This document shows positions 36,650 through 44,071 of a stretch of 64,000 nucleotides of DNA, in pieces. A model generated the notes under the pieces. The model was not told where the DNA came from. It made no database searches and saw only the letters and a program-made list of their open reading frames with translations. Numbering within the stretch: the stretch's first letter is position 1; every line of letters begins with the position of its first letter. The stretch comes from Chryseobacterium lactis (GTDB taxonomy: Bacteria; Bacteroidota; Bacteroidia; Flavobacteriales; Weeksellaceae), in the NCBI RefSeq assembly GCF_003815875.1, contig NZ_CP033924.1, forward strand, positions 1,674,001 through 1,738,000, in the 5' to 3' direction. The translations under genes and the position numbers were made by a program.

Positions 36650-37525
36650 ATGAAAGCACTAGTATTTCCTGGGCAGGGTTCTCAGTTCGTAGGAATGGGA
36701 AAAGAGTTGTATGATTCTAGAAAAGATATAAAAGATCTGATGGAATCTGCCAATGAAATTTTAGGTTTCGACATTCTTTCCATTATGTTCAATGGGACGG
36801 ATGCGGATCTTAAGAAAACAGAGGTTACCCAGCCTTCAATTTTTATACATTCAGTTGCAGCATTAAAGGCAGTAAACGGTCTTGGAGCTGAAATGGTGGC
36901 AGGACATTCCTTAGGAGAGTTTTCCGCATTGGTTGCCAACGGCGTTTTATCTTTTGATGATGGCTTGAAACTGGTTTCAGAAAGAGCCAAAGCAATGCAG
37001 GCTGCTTGTGATGCCAACCCAAGTTCTATGGCTGCAATTTTAGGATTGGAAGATGCTAAAGTTGAAGAAATATGTGCACAAATCAATGGTATTGTAGTAC
37101 CTGCAAATTATAACTGCCCTGGGCAATTGGTAATTTCAGGAGAAACAGTGGCTGTAGAAGAAGCTTGTGTAAAATTGAAAGAGGCAGGGGCTAAAAGAGC
37201 ATTATTATTGCCTGTAAACGGAGCTTTTCATTCACCATTGATGCAGCCGGCACAAGAAAGATTGGCTGCTGCTATCGAAAAGACAAAGTTCAGAAAAGCA
37301 ACGATTCCTGTATATCAGAATATCACTACTACAGCGGTAACCAATCCGGATGAGATTAAACAAAATCTGATTGATCAGCTTACCGGTCCTGTAAAATGGA
37401 CGCAGTCTGTTCAAAATATGATTAAAGACGGGGCTTCTAACTTCGTGGAAGTTGGTCCTGGAAAGACTCTTCAGGGATTGATCAAAAAGATCGATGGATC
37501 CGTGGAAGCTGTTTCTGCAATCTAA
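36650..37525 (+). CDS. fabD: malonyl-CoA:ACP transacylase
   Basis: A 291-residue FabD. PGQGSQFVGMGKELY is at 7-21, the catalytic serine at about S87 in GHSLGEFSAL, and the catalytic His in NGAFHSPLM near 195. The C-terminal NFVEVGPGKTLQGLIKKI is typical. It loads malonate onto ACP for fatty-acid elongation. It is followed 10 bp later by the GHMP kinase gene, so the two are probably co-transcribed. Confidence 0.96.
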   Translation: MKALVFPGQGSQFVGMGKELYDSRKDIKDLMESANEILGFDILSIMFNGTDADLKKTEVTQPSIFIHSVAALKAVNGLGAEMVAGHSLGEFSALVANGVLSFDDGLKLVSERAKAMQAACDANPSSMAAILGLEDAKVEEICAQINGIVVPANYNCPGQLVISGETVAVEEACVKLKEAGAKRALLLPVNGAFHSPLMQPAQERLAAAIEKTKFRKATIPVYQNITTTAVTNPDEIKQNLIDQLTGPVKWTQSVQNMIKDGASNFVEVGPGKTLQGLIKKIDGSVEAVSAI

Positions 37526-37535
37526 AATAAAAAAT

Positions 37536-38441
37536 ATGAGCGCGATTTTTTCACCGGGAAAGCTTATGCTTACTTCAGAATATTTCGCAATCGATGGAGC
37601 TCTTGTCTTAGCGGTACCAACCAGACTGGGACAAGAGTTTTTTTTTGAAGAAAAAGATGACGAAAGATCCCTGATACATTGGGAGGCATATCATCAGAAT
37701 AGATTATGGTTGTCGGCTGTTATAGATTATAAAAACTGGCAGATTGTTGAAACCAACATTACTTCAAGTGCTGAATTCATTTTAAAAACATTAAAAAACG
37801 TTCAGCAACTTTCCAGTTCAAAATTCAAGAATAATTTTACTTACTATTTAAAAACGAACCTTCAGTTTCCAGCCGATTATGGTTTGGGAAGTAGTTCTAC
37901 TTTGATGAATAATCTGGCAGAGTGGGCAGAAATTGATCCTTTCCAACTGAATTCAATCAGTTTGGGAGGCAGTGGATATGATATTGCCGTTGCCAAAGAA
38001 AAGTCGGCTATCCTTTTTCAAAGCCAACCTGAAATAAGGTATGAAAGAGTAGATTTTAATCCTCCTTTTAAAAATGACCTGATTTTTATTCATTTAAATC
38101 AGAAACAAGACAGCAGGGAAGGAATTAATTTTTACAAGTCGAAAAAGAAGTCACCGGAGTTAGTGAATGAATTTTCAGATATCACAAAGAAAATTTTATT
38201 ATGCAATGAATTGGAAAATTTTTCCGAGCTAATGATGATTCATGAGCGAAAAATTGCTGATTTTCTTGAAATACCCACAGTTAGAGAAAAAATATTCTCC
38301 GATTGCCCTTCTTTTGTCAAAAGTTTAGGTGCATGGGGGGGAGATTTTGTGATGAGTGCCAAATTTGGGGGCTTTAAAGACTATTTTTCGGACAAAGGTT
38401 TTACTACCGTTTTTGAATGGTGTGATATAATTGATTTATAA
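37536..38441 (+). CDS. GYDIA-type GHMP kinase
   Basis: A GHMP-family kinase of 301 residues from the ATG at 37536. An upstream ATG inside fabD would add 14 residues and is not favoured. The N-terminal FSPGKLMLTSEYFAIDGALVLAVP is the GHMP motif 1 region. Motif 2 is GLGSSSTLMNNLAEW near 111-125. GGSGYDIAVAKEKSAILF carries the GYDIA signature that names this Bacteroidota subfamily. The short C-terminal motif LGAWGGDFVMSAKF corresponds to GHMP motif 3. Some relatives are annotated as mevalonate kinase-like, but the substrate is unproven. Confidence 0.88.
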   Translation: MSAIFSPGKLMLTSEYFAIDGALVLAVPTRLGQEFFFEEKDDERSLIHWEAYHQNRLWLSAVIDYKNWQIVETNITSSAEFILKTLKNVQQLSSSKFKNNFTYYLKTNLQFPADYGLGSSSTLMNNLAEWAEIDPFQLNSISLGGSGYDIAVAKEKSAILFQSQPEIRYERVDFNPPFKNDLIFIHLNQKQDSREGINFYKSKKKSPELVNEFSDITKKILLCNELENFSELMMIHERKIADFLEIPTVREKIFSDCPSFVKSLGAWGGDFVMSAKFGGFKDYFSDKGFTTVFEWCDIIDL

Positions 38442-38525
38442 TCAATATTTTACAATCCCCTTTTTTTATTTGCCATTCTGACTTATATCAGTATATTTAA
38501 ACCGTCTTTAACAAATAATTAATAT

Positions 38526-38533
38526 TATTTTTG
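38526..38533 (+). promoter_or_regulatory. -7 promoter element of pckA
   Basis: TATTTTTG, an exact TAnnTTTG match, 35 bp upstream of the pckA ATG. A TTTA at 38507-38510 is a weak -33 candidate with a short spacer. Confidence 0.45.
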
Positions 38534-38568
38534 TTGAACTCAATAAAGAAATAGAAAATATAAGTAAA

Positions 38569-40185
38569 ATGAAAAACACTAAAATCATCCAGGATTTAGA
38601 GAAATTAGGGATTAAAGGAAACTATGAGGTAGTGTATAATCCGTCTTATGAAGAATTATACCAGGCTGAAGTTTCTTCTGAAAATCAGGGGTTTGAGAAA
38701 GCTGAGCTTACAGAGTCTGGCGCGGTATCGGTAAAAACAGGAATTTTCACAGGTCGTTCACCTAAAGACAGATATATTGTTCAGGATGATGTTACAAGAA
38801 ATACAATTTTCTGGGATGGTAAAGTAAATTTACCTACTACAGCGGAAATTTTCGGGTCTTGTAAAGAATTAGTGCTGAACCAGCTTGCTGAATCTAAGAA
38901 GATTTATGTAGTAGATACATTCTGCGGAACGAATGCAGATACGAGACTTAAAGTAAGATTTATCGTTGAAGTAGCATGGCAGGCGCATTTTGTTACTAAT
39001 ATGTTCATCCGTCCTTCTCATTATGAACTTGAGAATTTCGGAGAACCTGATTTCACCGTAATCAACGGATCCAAAACAATCAACCCGAACTGGGAAGAAC
39101 AGGGATTAAACTCTGAAAACTTCATCATGTTCAACCTTACTGAAAAATTACAGATCATCGGAGGTACATGGTACGGAGGTGAAATGAAAAAAGGAATGTT
39201 CGCGATGATGAACTATTACCTTCCATTAAAAGGAATGGCTTCAATGCACTGTTCTGCCAACGTAGGAGAAAAAGGTGATGTGGCTTTATTCTTTGGTCTT
39301 TCAGGAACTGGAAAAACTACTTTGTCTGCAGATCCTAAAAGATACCTTATCGGTGACGATGAGCACGGTTGGGATAACAACGGTGTATTCAACTATGAAG
39401 GTGGATGTTATGCTAAAGTTATCGATTTATCAGAAGAAAAAGAACCGGATATCTTCGCTGCAATCAAAAGAGATGCGTTGCTTGAAAACGTTGTTGTTAA
39501 CAATGGTATAGCAGATTATACAGACGGATCTATCACTGAAAATACAAGGGTTTCTTACCCAATTTACCATATTAATAAGATTGTATTGCCTTCTAAAGCA
39601 GGTCATGCTAAGAAGATTGTTTATCTTTCAGCGGATGCATTCGGGGTACTTCCTCCGGTTTCCATCTTAAATGAAGATCAGGCTCAGTATCACTTCCTTT
39701 GTGGGTATACTTCTAAATTAGCAGGAACTGAAAGAGGAATTACTGAACCTCAGCCATCTTTCTCACCTGCATTTGGTGAAGCGTTTCTTACCTTACACCC
39801 AACAATGTATTCTAAAACATTGATCGGTAAAATGAAAGAACACGGAGCTAAAGCTTATCTGGTAAATACGGGTTGGAATGGTACAGGAAAAAGAATTTCT
39901 TTAAAAGATACAAGAGCTATTATCGATGCAATTATTGACGGTTCTATTGATAATGCTCCTAAAACTCAGGTTCCAATTATGAATCTTGAAATTCCTACTG
40001 AGCTTCCAAACGTTTCTACAGGCATCCTTGATCCTAGAGATACGTATGAAAATGGTTCAGAATGGGAAGAAAAAGCAAAAGATCTTGCTTCAAGATATAT
40101 CAAAAACTTCGAGCAGTATTGTGATACTGAGGAAGGGAAGAGATTAATTGCTTCAGGACCTCAATTACAGGAACAGACAATCTAA
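38569..40185 (+). CDS. pckA: phosphoenolpyruvate carboxykinase (ATP)
   Basis: A 538-residue ATP-type PEPCK, full length. [14 protein letters not shown] near 58-71 is the substrate region and [10 protein letters not shown] at 243-252 is the kinase P-loop. [23 protein letters not shown] follows with the metal-binding Asp pair. It makes PEP from oxaloacetate for gluconeogenesis. Its last nine codons and stop codon are repeated about 209 bp downstream as part of a tandem duplication. Confidence 0.97.
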   Translation: MKNTKIIQDLEKLGIKGNYEVVYNPSYEELYQAEVSSENQGFEKAELTESGAVSVKTGIFTGRSPKDRYIVQDDVTRNTIFWDGKVNLPTTAEIFGSCKELVLNQLAESKKIYVVDTFCGTNADTRLKVRFIVEVAWQAHFVTNMFIRPSHYELENFGEPDFTVINGSKTINPNWEEQGLNSENFIMFNLTEKLQIIGGTWYGGEMKKGMFAMMNYYLPLKGMASMHCSANVGEKGDVALFFGLSGTGKTTLSADPKRYLIGDDEHGWDNNGVFNYEGGCYAKVIDLSEEKEPDIFAAIKRDALLENVVVNNGIADYTDGSITENTRVSYPIYHINKIVLPSKAGHAKKIVYLSADAFGVLPPVSILNEDQAQYHFLCGYTSKLAGTERGITEPQPSFSPAFGEAFLTLHPTMYSKTLIGKMKEHGAKAYLVNTGWNGTGKRISLKDTRAIIDAIIDGSIDNAPKTQVPIMNLEIPTELPNVSTGILDPRDTYENGSEWEEKAKDLASRYIKNFEQYCDTEEGKRLIASGPQLQEQTI

Positions 40186-40363
40186 TAAGATTACAAAACA
40201 TAGGAAAGCCTCATCGTTGATGAGGCTTTTTTTATTTCTCGCAGATTATGCAAATTTCACAGATGTTTGTGTTATAAAAATAAGCTTCTTAAGTTTAAAA
40301 TCTGCATAACCCGCTCAATTTGCGAGCGAATATTATTTTCTGCATGAAGCAGAGAAATTCATT
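40155..40363. repeat. tandem duplication, copy 1 (pckA 3' end, terminator, intergenic element)
   Basis: A 209-bp unit starting nine codons before the pckA stop. It includes the terminator and a following intergenic stretch, and is repeated directly and immediately downstream as a 196-bp copy (40364-40559). The copies differ by scattered substitutions and about 13 bp of small deletions. Copy 1 also holds an imperfect palindrome (GCAGATTATGCA... with ...TGCATAA) resembling a dispersed intergenic element. Confidence 0.9.
40205..40233 (+). terminator. Rho-independent terminator of pckA, copy 1
   Basis: An 11-bp perfect stem (AAAGCCTCATC / GATGAGGCTTT) with a 3-nt loop and a run of T, 19 bp after the pckA stop codon. 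Confidence 0.92.
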
Positions 40364-40559
40364 AGGACCTCAATTGCAGGAACAGACAATCTAATAAGAT
40401 TACAAAACATAGGAAAGCCTCATCGTTGATGAGGCTTTTTTTGTCGAAGATTATGCAAATGCTTGTGTTATAAAAATAAGCTTCTTAAGTTTAAAATCTG
40501 CATAATCCGCGCAATCTGCGAGAGAATATTATTTTCTGCATGAAACAGAGAAATTCATT
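40364..40559. repeat. tandem duplication, copy 2
   Basis: The second copy of the unit begins at AGGACCT and ends exactly at the aroQ stop codon. It keeps the nine pckA codons plus TAA as an untranslated relic, and a complete second terminator. It is about 13 bp shorter than copy 1, with changes clustered just after the terminator. Confidence 0.9.
40414..40442 (+). terminator. duplicated pckA terminator, copy 2
   Basis: The same 11-bp stem, 3-nt loop and T run as at 40205, offset by 209 bp. It backs up the first terminator and, being nearly symmetrical, may also help stop the convergent aroQ transcript. Confidence 0.85.
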
Positions 40560-40966
40560 TACTTTAGACTAAGTATGGCCAATCTGTATCCATCCATTCC
40601 GAATCCGGATAAAACAGCATCTGTGTTAGCTGCTGTTACAGACTTTTGCCTGAATTCTTCTCTCTTGTAAATATTGCTGATGTGAACCTCTACTTTCGGT
40701 TTCTGTATATTTTTTAAACAATCAGCGATCGCGTAAGAATAATGAGTAAAAGCTCCGGGATTAATGACAACTGCATCAAAATCATCTTCCTGAAGTCTGT
40801 TGATAAGTTCCCCTTCAATATTGGATTGATAATAGTTCAGTTCATGAGAAGGAAACTCATATTTAAGATTTTCCAAATAATCTTCCATAGAAACATTTCC
40901 ATAGATTTCCGGTTCTCTGGTGCCTAAAAGATTCAGATTAGGCCCGTTTATAATCAAAACTTTCAT
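40559..40966 (-). CDS. aroQ: 3-dehydroquinate dehydratase, type II
   Basis: A 135-residue type II enzyme, slightly short for the family. INGPNLNLLGTREPEIYG (5-22) carries the active-site Asn and Arg with the lid Tyr. INPGAFTHYSYAIADCL near 69-85 and VEVHISNIYKREEFR near 91-106, with its catalytic His, complete the site. It converts 3-dehydroquinate to 3-dehydroshikimate. It lies 30 bp downstream of the AraC-type gene but has its own -7 element. Confidence 0.96.
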   Translation of the reverse strand: MKVLIINGPNLNLLGTREPEIYGNVSMEDYLENLKYEFPSHELNYYQSNIEGELINRLQEDDFDAVVINPGAFTHYSYAIADCLKNIQKPKVEVHISNIYKREEFRQKSVTAANTDAVLSGFGMDGYRLAILSLK

Positions 40967-40980
40967 ATAAAAAATTTACC

Positions 40981-40988
40981 CAAAGATA
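40981..40988 (-). promoter_or_regulatory. -7 promoter element of aroQ
   Basis: On the minus strand this reads TATCTTTG, an exact TAnnTTTG match, 14 bp upstream of the aroQ ATG. No obvious -33 TTG is seen, but the box suggests that aroQ is not dependent on read-through from the AraC-type gene. Confidence 0.5.
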
Positions 40989-40996
40989 GATATTTT

Positions 40997-41974
40997 CTAA
41001 AGATCCTGTGTATTCGTCGTTTTTAGATTTTGCTGAATATATTCTGAAGGAGTGATTCCTTCAATTTGCTTGAAGACTCTGTTGAAGGTAGACTGGTTGG
41101 AAAACCCGGCTTCCGTATAAACATACATTAAAGTTGCTTTTTGAAAGTCTGTTTCAGTAAAGAGTTTTTTTACATAATCGATCCTGTATTGATTAAGGTA
41201 GGTGTTAAAATTAGGATATCCCTTATACCGGATCGCTTTGGAAATATAGGAACTGTTGACATCCAGAACAACACTGAGTCTTGAAAGATTAAATTTGATA
41301 TCCTTAAAAAGCAGATCCTTATTCATGGCCGTTTCTATTCTCTCAAATAATTTTTCCATCCCTTCAATATCGATAATCGTATCTGAGGGACTTTTAACTT
41401 CCATAATCCGATTATTGAACCGGTGTATGAATTCCTGTTTCTTTAATATGTCCTTATAATAAATAAGTAAGGCAATAATCAGGATATTGGAGATAAACAG
41501 AAGAATATCTGTAAGCAATACTTCCTGATGAGAGTGATGCGGGAAGTTGAAATCAATTGTATTCGCTACGATAATAGCCGTGATGATGGTGAGTAAAGTG
41601 TAGGCGGTAAACCAAATTACCTCTTTCTTGGAAAAAAATATATAAGCCCCCAAAGGGATTGGTAATAACCAGCAAAATCCGGCTACAGAATTTCCCCAAT
41701 AAGCTAGCATGATATAAAAATTGTATAAAGGAGCAACAATCAGATAGGCTCTTACAAGAGTATTCGGAGTGTATTTTTTCCGTAAAAAAGGATACGTGAG
41801 ACCAAGTAAAATAATTCCTGTGGCCAAATACCATGACATCATTTTATAATGAATATAAAAAGTGAAAATAAAAAGATAAACCGTTAAGATGAAGAGCATG
41901 AGAATGATGTATCTATCCATCAGTTCAAGTTTCAATTTTTCTGTTTTTTCGTTTTTTATATTTAATGGTGTCAT
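40997..41974 (-). CDS. membrane-anchored AraC-family regulator
   Basis: A 325-residue protein. The first ~190 residues hold about six membrane segments. A short linker leads to an AraC-type double helix-turn-helix at ~225-318, with LSRLSVVLDVNSSYISKAI as the first and AGFSNQSTFNRVFKQIEGITPSEYIQ as the classical second motif. No extracellular sensor domain is evident, so the membrane part is probably the sensor. It is of a type common in Chryseobacterium. A target is not visible. Confidence 0.88.
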   Translation of the reverse strand: MTPLNIKNEKTEKLKLELMDRYIILMLFILTVYLFIFTFYIHYKMMSWYLATGIILLGLTYPFLRKKYTPNTLVRAYLIVAPLYNFYIMLAYWGNSVAGFCWLLPIPLGAYIFFSKKEVIWFTAYTLLTIITAIIVANTIDFNFPHHSHQEVLLTDILLFISNILIIALLIYYKDILKKQEFIHRFNNRIMEVKSPSDTIIDIEGMEKLFERIETAMNKDLLFKDIKFNLSRLSVVLDVNSSYISKAIRYKGYPNFNTYLNQYRIDYVKKLFTETDFQKATLMYVYTEAGFSNQSTFNRVFKQIEGITPSEYIQQNLKTTNTQDL

Positions 41975-42426
41975 TTAAAATTAATGTTAACTGAGATTTA
42001 TAAATGATTTTTAATAAATGACTTTGGTATTTATCTGATAATCAATTTAATGTATTGTTTAAGCTATTTTCTGGATTTTCATTGATAGTTCTTTTTTCTT
42101 GCTTCTCTTTTACGAATACATTTGCTGAAATGGATTTTTAAAACTTAAACATTGATCGGGCAATAGAATTTTAAGCGCTTTCAGCTGTAAAAGGTTGTTG
42201 TGTAATATTTTCTTTTTTACAACGAAATTTAGTGAAATTATTGGAAAATTATAGTAGGTAATGATGATATTTTTCTAGTTTTCAATCAATTGTTGCAAGT
42301 AATTGCTTTTTATTATGTGCAAAGTTTTCTTTACCAAAGTTTAAACACAAATGTTATTATATAAACACAAGTTTTAATTTTTAAAACAAACATTCAATTT
42401 TTAAGATCATTTAAAATTATTTCGAG
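41975..42426. other. 452-bp AT-rich intergenic region
   Basis: No gene is supported here. The gap separates the divergent AraC-type gene and the secreted-protein gene at 42427. A TACATTTG box at 42117-42124 (plus strand) matches the -7 consensus but has poor -33 spacing and lies 300 bp from the next ATG. No hairpin of note was seen. Confidence 0.5.
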
Positions 42427-43644
42427 ATGAAAAAAAGACTATTATTACTAGGCCTTGCAATTTCTGCAATGGCACATTCACAAGTAGGAATTAATACCCC
42501 TAACCCGCAAGGAATATTTCATGTAGACGGAGGAAAAGATAATCCCGCTACCGGAATTCCAACCCCTGTACAACAAGCCAACGACTTTACCATTACTCCT
42601 ACAGGAAGCGTGGGAATAGGTACTATTTTGCCTGATGCTTCGGCTTTACTGGATATAAATACAGATGGCCTGGCTGCGAATAAGAAAAAAGGAGTTTTGT
42701 TTCCCAGGGTGCCACTCAATTCAAATACAGATGTGATTACAGTGCCTAATCCGGCAACGGGTCTTCTGGTGTATAATACAGGAACCGGGAATCTGAAAAA
42801 TGCAGGATATGTCTACTGGAATGGTTCTGAATGGCGAAGTCTGATTAATAATACCGCTGTTACTCCGCAGATCTCATCTTTGAATTGCTCTGGAGCAAAA
42901 TTAAGTCCACCTACTTATACGGCGGGGCAGCTGTATAACGGAACAATGACAATTCCCTATAATGGAGGAAATGGAGGAACATACCCGGCTGGAAGTGCTA
43001 TTGCTTCTACCGGTGTGACAGGACTAACCGCTACATTACAAGGAGGAACATTATCCAATGGTGGCGGGCTGTTGACTTATTTTGTAACTGGTACGCCCTC
43101 TTCCTCATCACCAAATACAGCATCATTTACGATTCCTGGAATGTTTGGGGCAGCTACATGTACTGCTACAGTAGGAGCGGAAGTTCTGAATATCGGAGAA
43201 ACCATTACCGCAATCTATTCAGTGCCCAATGCAACTGCTGCCAACACCAGTTTTAATCTAAGCAGCTACGTCGCTTCCAATGGATTGCAGCCTCTTCCAA
43301 CCATCGATGGGATAGAAGTTTCTTTACAGGGAAACAGCAGTGCTTATTATTATCCACGAATTTATAACAGAGCGAGTACTTCCCAACTCATCAGCTATCA
43401 GTCATTTGCTACTCAGGTGAATCAAAATAAAACCAATCTTAATGTAACACTGGCTCCAGGTGATTTTGAAAATACAGACAGTGATGGTATTGTATACTGG
43501 ATGACCACTGCAGCTGAAGTGGAAACAACCAACCTTCAGGTACAGGTCAATGGTAATACCTACCGATGGTATGAAATTAAATGGTGGTGTATGGAAGTTT
43601 CCGGGACAAAAAAGATCTTTATATCCCTTACAAGAAAGGCATAA
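42427..43644 (+). CDS. secreted, low-complexity surface protein
   Basis: A 405-residue protein with a signal peptide ([18 protein letters not shown]). The N-terminal part ([17 protein letters not shown], then [17 protein letters not shown] and [11 protein letters not shown], near 20-105) is a module common at the start of Bacteroidota surface and tail-fibre-like proteins. It continues with Gly-, Thr- and Ser-rich beta sequence, including the pair of Cys near 155 and 238, and a C-terminal beta-rich domain of unknown type. There is no T9SS sorting tail. The exact function is unknown. A terminator follows at 43669. Confidence 0.75.
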   Translation: MKKRLLLLGLAISAMAHSQVGINTPNPQGIFHVDGGKDNPATGIPTPVQQANDFTITPTGSVGIGTILPDASALLDINTDGLAANKKKGVLFPRVPLNSNTDVITVPNPATGLLVYNTGTGNLKNAGYVYWNGSEWRSLINNTAVTPQISSLNCSGAKLSPPTYTAGQLYNGTMTIPYNGGNGGTYPAGSAIASTGVTGLTATLQGGTLSNGGGLLTYFVTGTPSSSSPNTASFTIPGMFGAATCTATVGAEVLNIGETITAIYSVPNATAANTSFNLSSYVASNGLQPLPTIDGIEVSLQGNSSAYYYPRIYNRASTSQLISYQSFATQVNQNKTNLNVTLAPGDFENTDSDGIVYWMTTAAEVETTNLQVQVNGNTYRWYEIKWWCMEVSGTKKIFISLTRKA

Positions 43645-43668
43645 AGTCTTCTTTTAATACATCTAACG

Positions 43669-43701
43669 ACACTGATACTTTTAAAGCATCAGTGTTTTTT
43701 T
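43669..43701 (+). terminator. Rho-independent terminator after the 42427 gene
   Basis: An 8-bp perfect stem (ACACTGAT / ATCAGTGT) with an internal loop that can extend the pairing, followed by six T, 24 bp after the stop codon. Confidence 0.85.
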
Positions 43702-43838
43702 ATTTGTTTTTCACTTTAAAGAATCCTTAATGATATTTGTCATGTTTGATAAAGTAATAATTCCTGTAACACTTTATTTTAATGGTTTTTAATAAAATCA
43801 ATTGTTAATTTTTAAAAATTTATCATAATAAAATTTAA

Positions 43839-43876
43839 AGTCTACTTGTTTTGTAGACTAAATATGTATAGCTTTG
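43839..43876 (+). promoter_or_regulatory. promoter with dyad upstream of SAM riboswitch
   Basis: TTG at 43846-43848, a 20-nt spacer, and TAGCTTTG at 43869-43876: a Bacteroidota-type promoter with a start near 43883. A perfect dyad, AGTCTAC-N7-GTAGACT (43839-43859), covers the -33 region, so a regulator may bind here in addition to the riboswitch downstream. Confidence 0.65.
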
Positions 43877-43893
43877 CAAACATATTTCGATCG

Positions 43894-43987
43894 GCTTATA
43901 AAGAAAGATGGAGGGAACTGACCCTGCGAAGTCTTGACAACCTGCGTGAGTAAGGTGTTACATTCAGCCTTTAAAGGAAAAATAAGC
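43894..43987 (+). promoter_or_regulatory. SAM-I (S-box) riboswitch
   Basis: The region matches the S-box core in order. P1 is GCTTAT (43894-43899) pairing with ATAAGC (43982-43987). GGAGGGAACTGACCC and GACAACC follow the kink-turn/P2 pattern, where the consensus is GAGGGA...CCC and GCAACC. AAGGTGTTACATTCAGC corresponds to the P3-side strand of the SAM pocket, and CCTTTAAAGG forms a short P4. The P1 pairing and these blocks are directly visible. The first base of GCAACC is changed to A. A terminator lies 24 bp downstream. Confidence 0.88.
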
Positions 43988-44010
43988 AATTGGTTTATCG
44001 TATATATCGA

Positions 44011-44047
44011 TGCCCTTTGCTGACTATTCTGCAAAGGGCAAAATTTT
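44011..44047 (+). terminator. riboswitch-associated terminator
   Basis: A perfect 10-bp stem (TGCCCTTTGC / GCAAAGGGCA) with a 10-nt loop, followed by AAATTTT. It sits between the SAM-binding domain and the SusC-like gene. It should stop transcription when SAM is bound, which is the usual mode of S-box control. Confidence 0.85.
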
Positions 44048-44071
44048 GATATATGGTAAATAAAATTGATT

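Noticed and set aside
43850..43853. TTTG at 43850 as the -33 element of the riboswitch promoter
   Set aside because: The spacer to the -7 box would be only 15 nt; TTG at 43846 gives 20 nt, which fits the consensus better.
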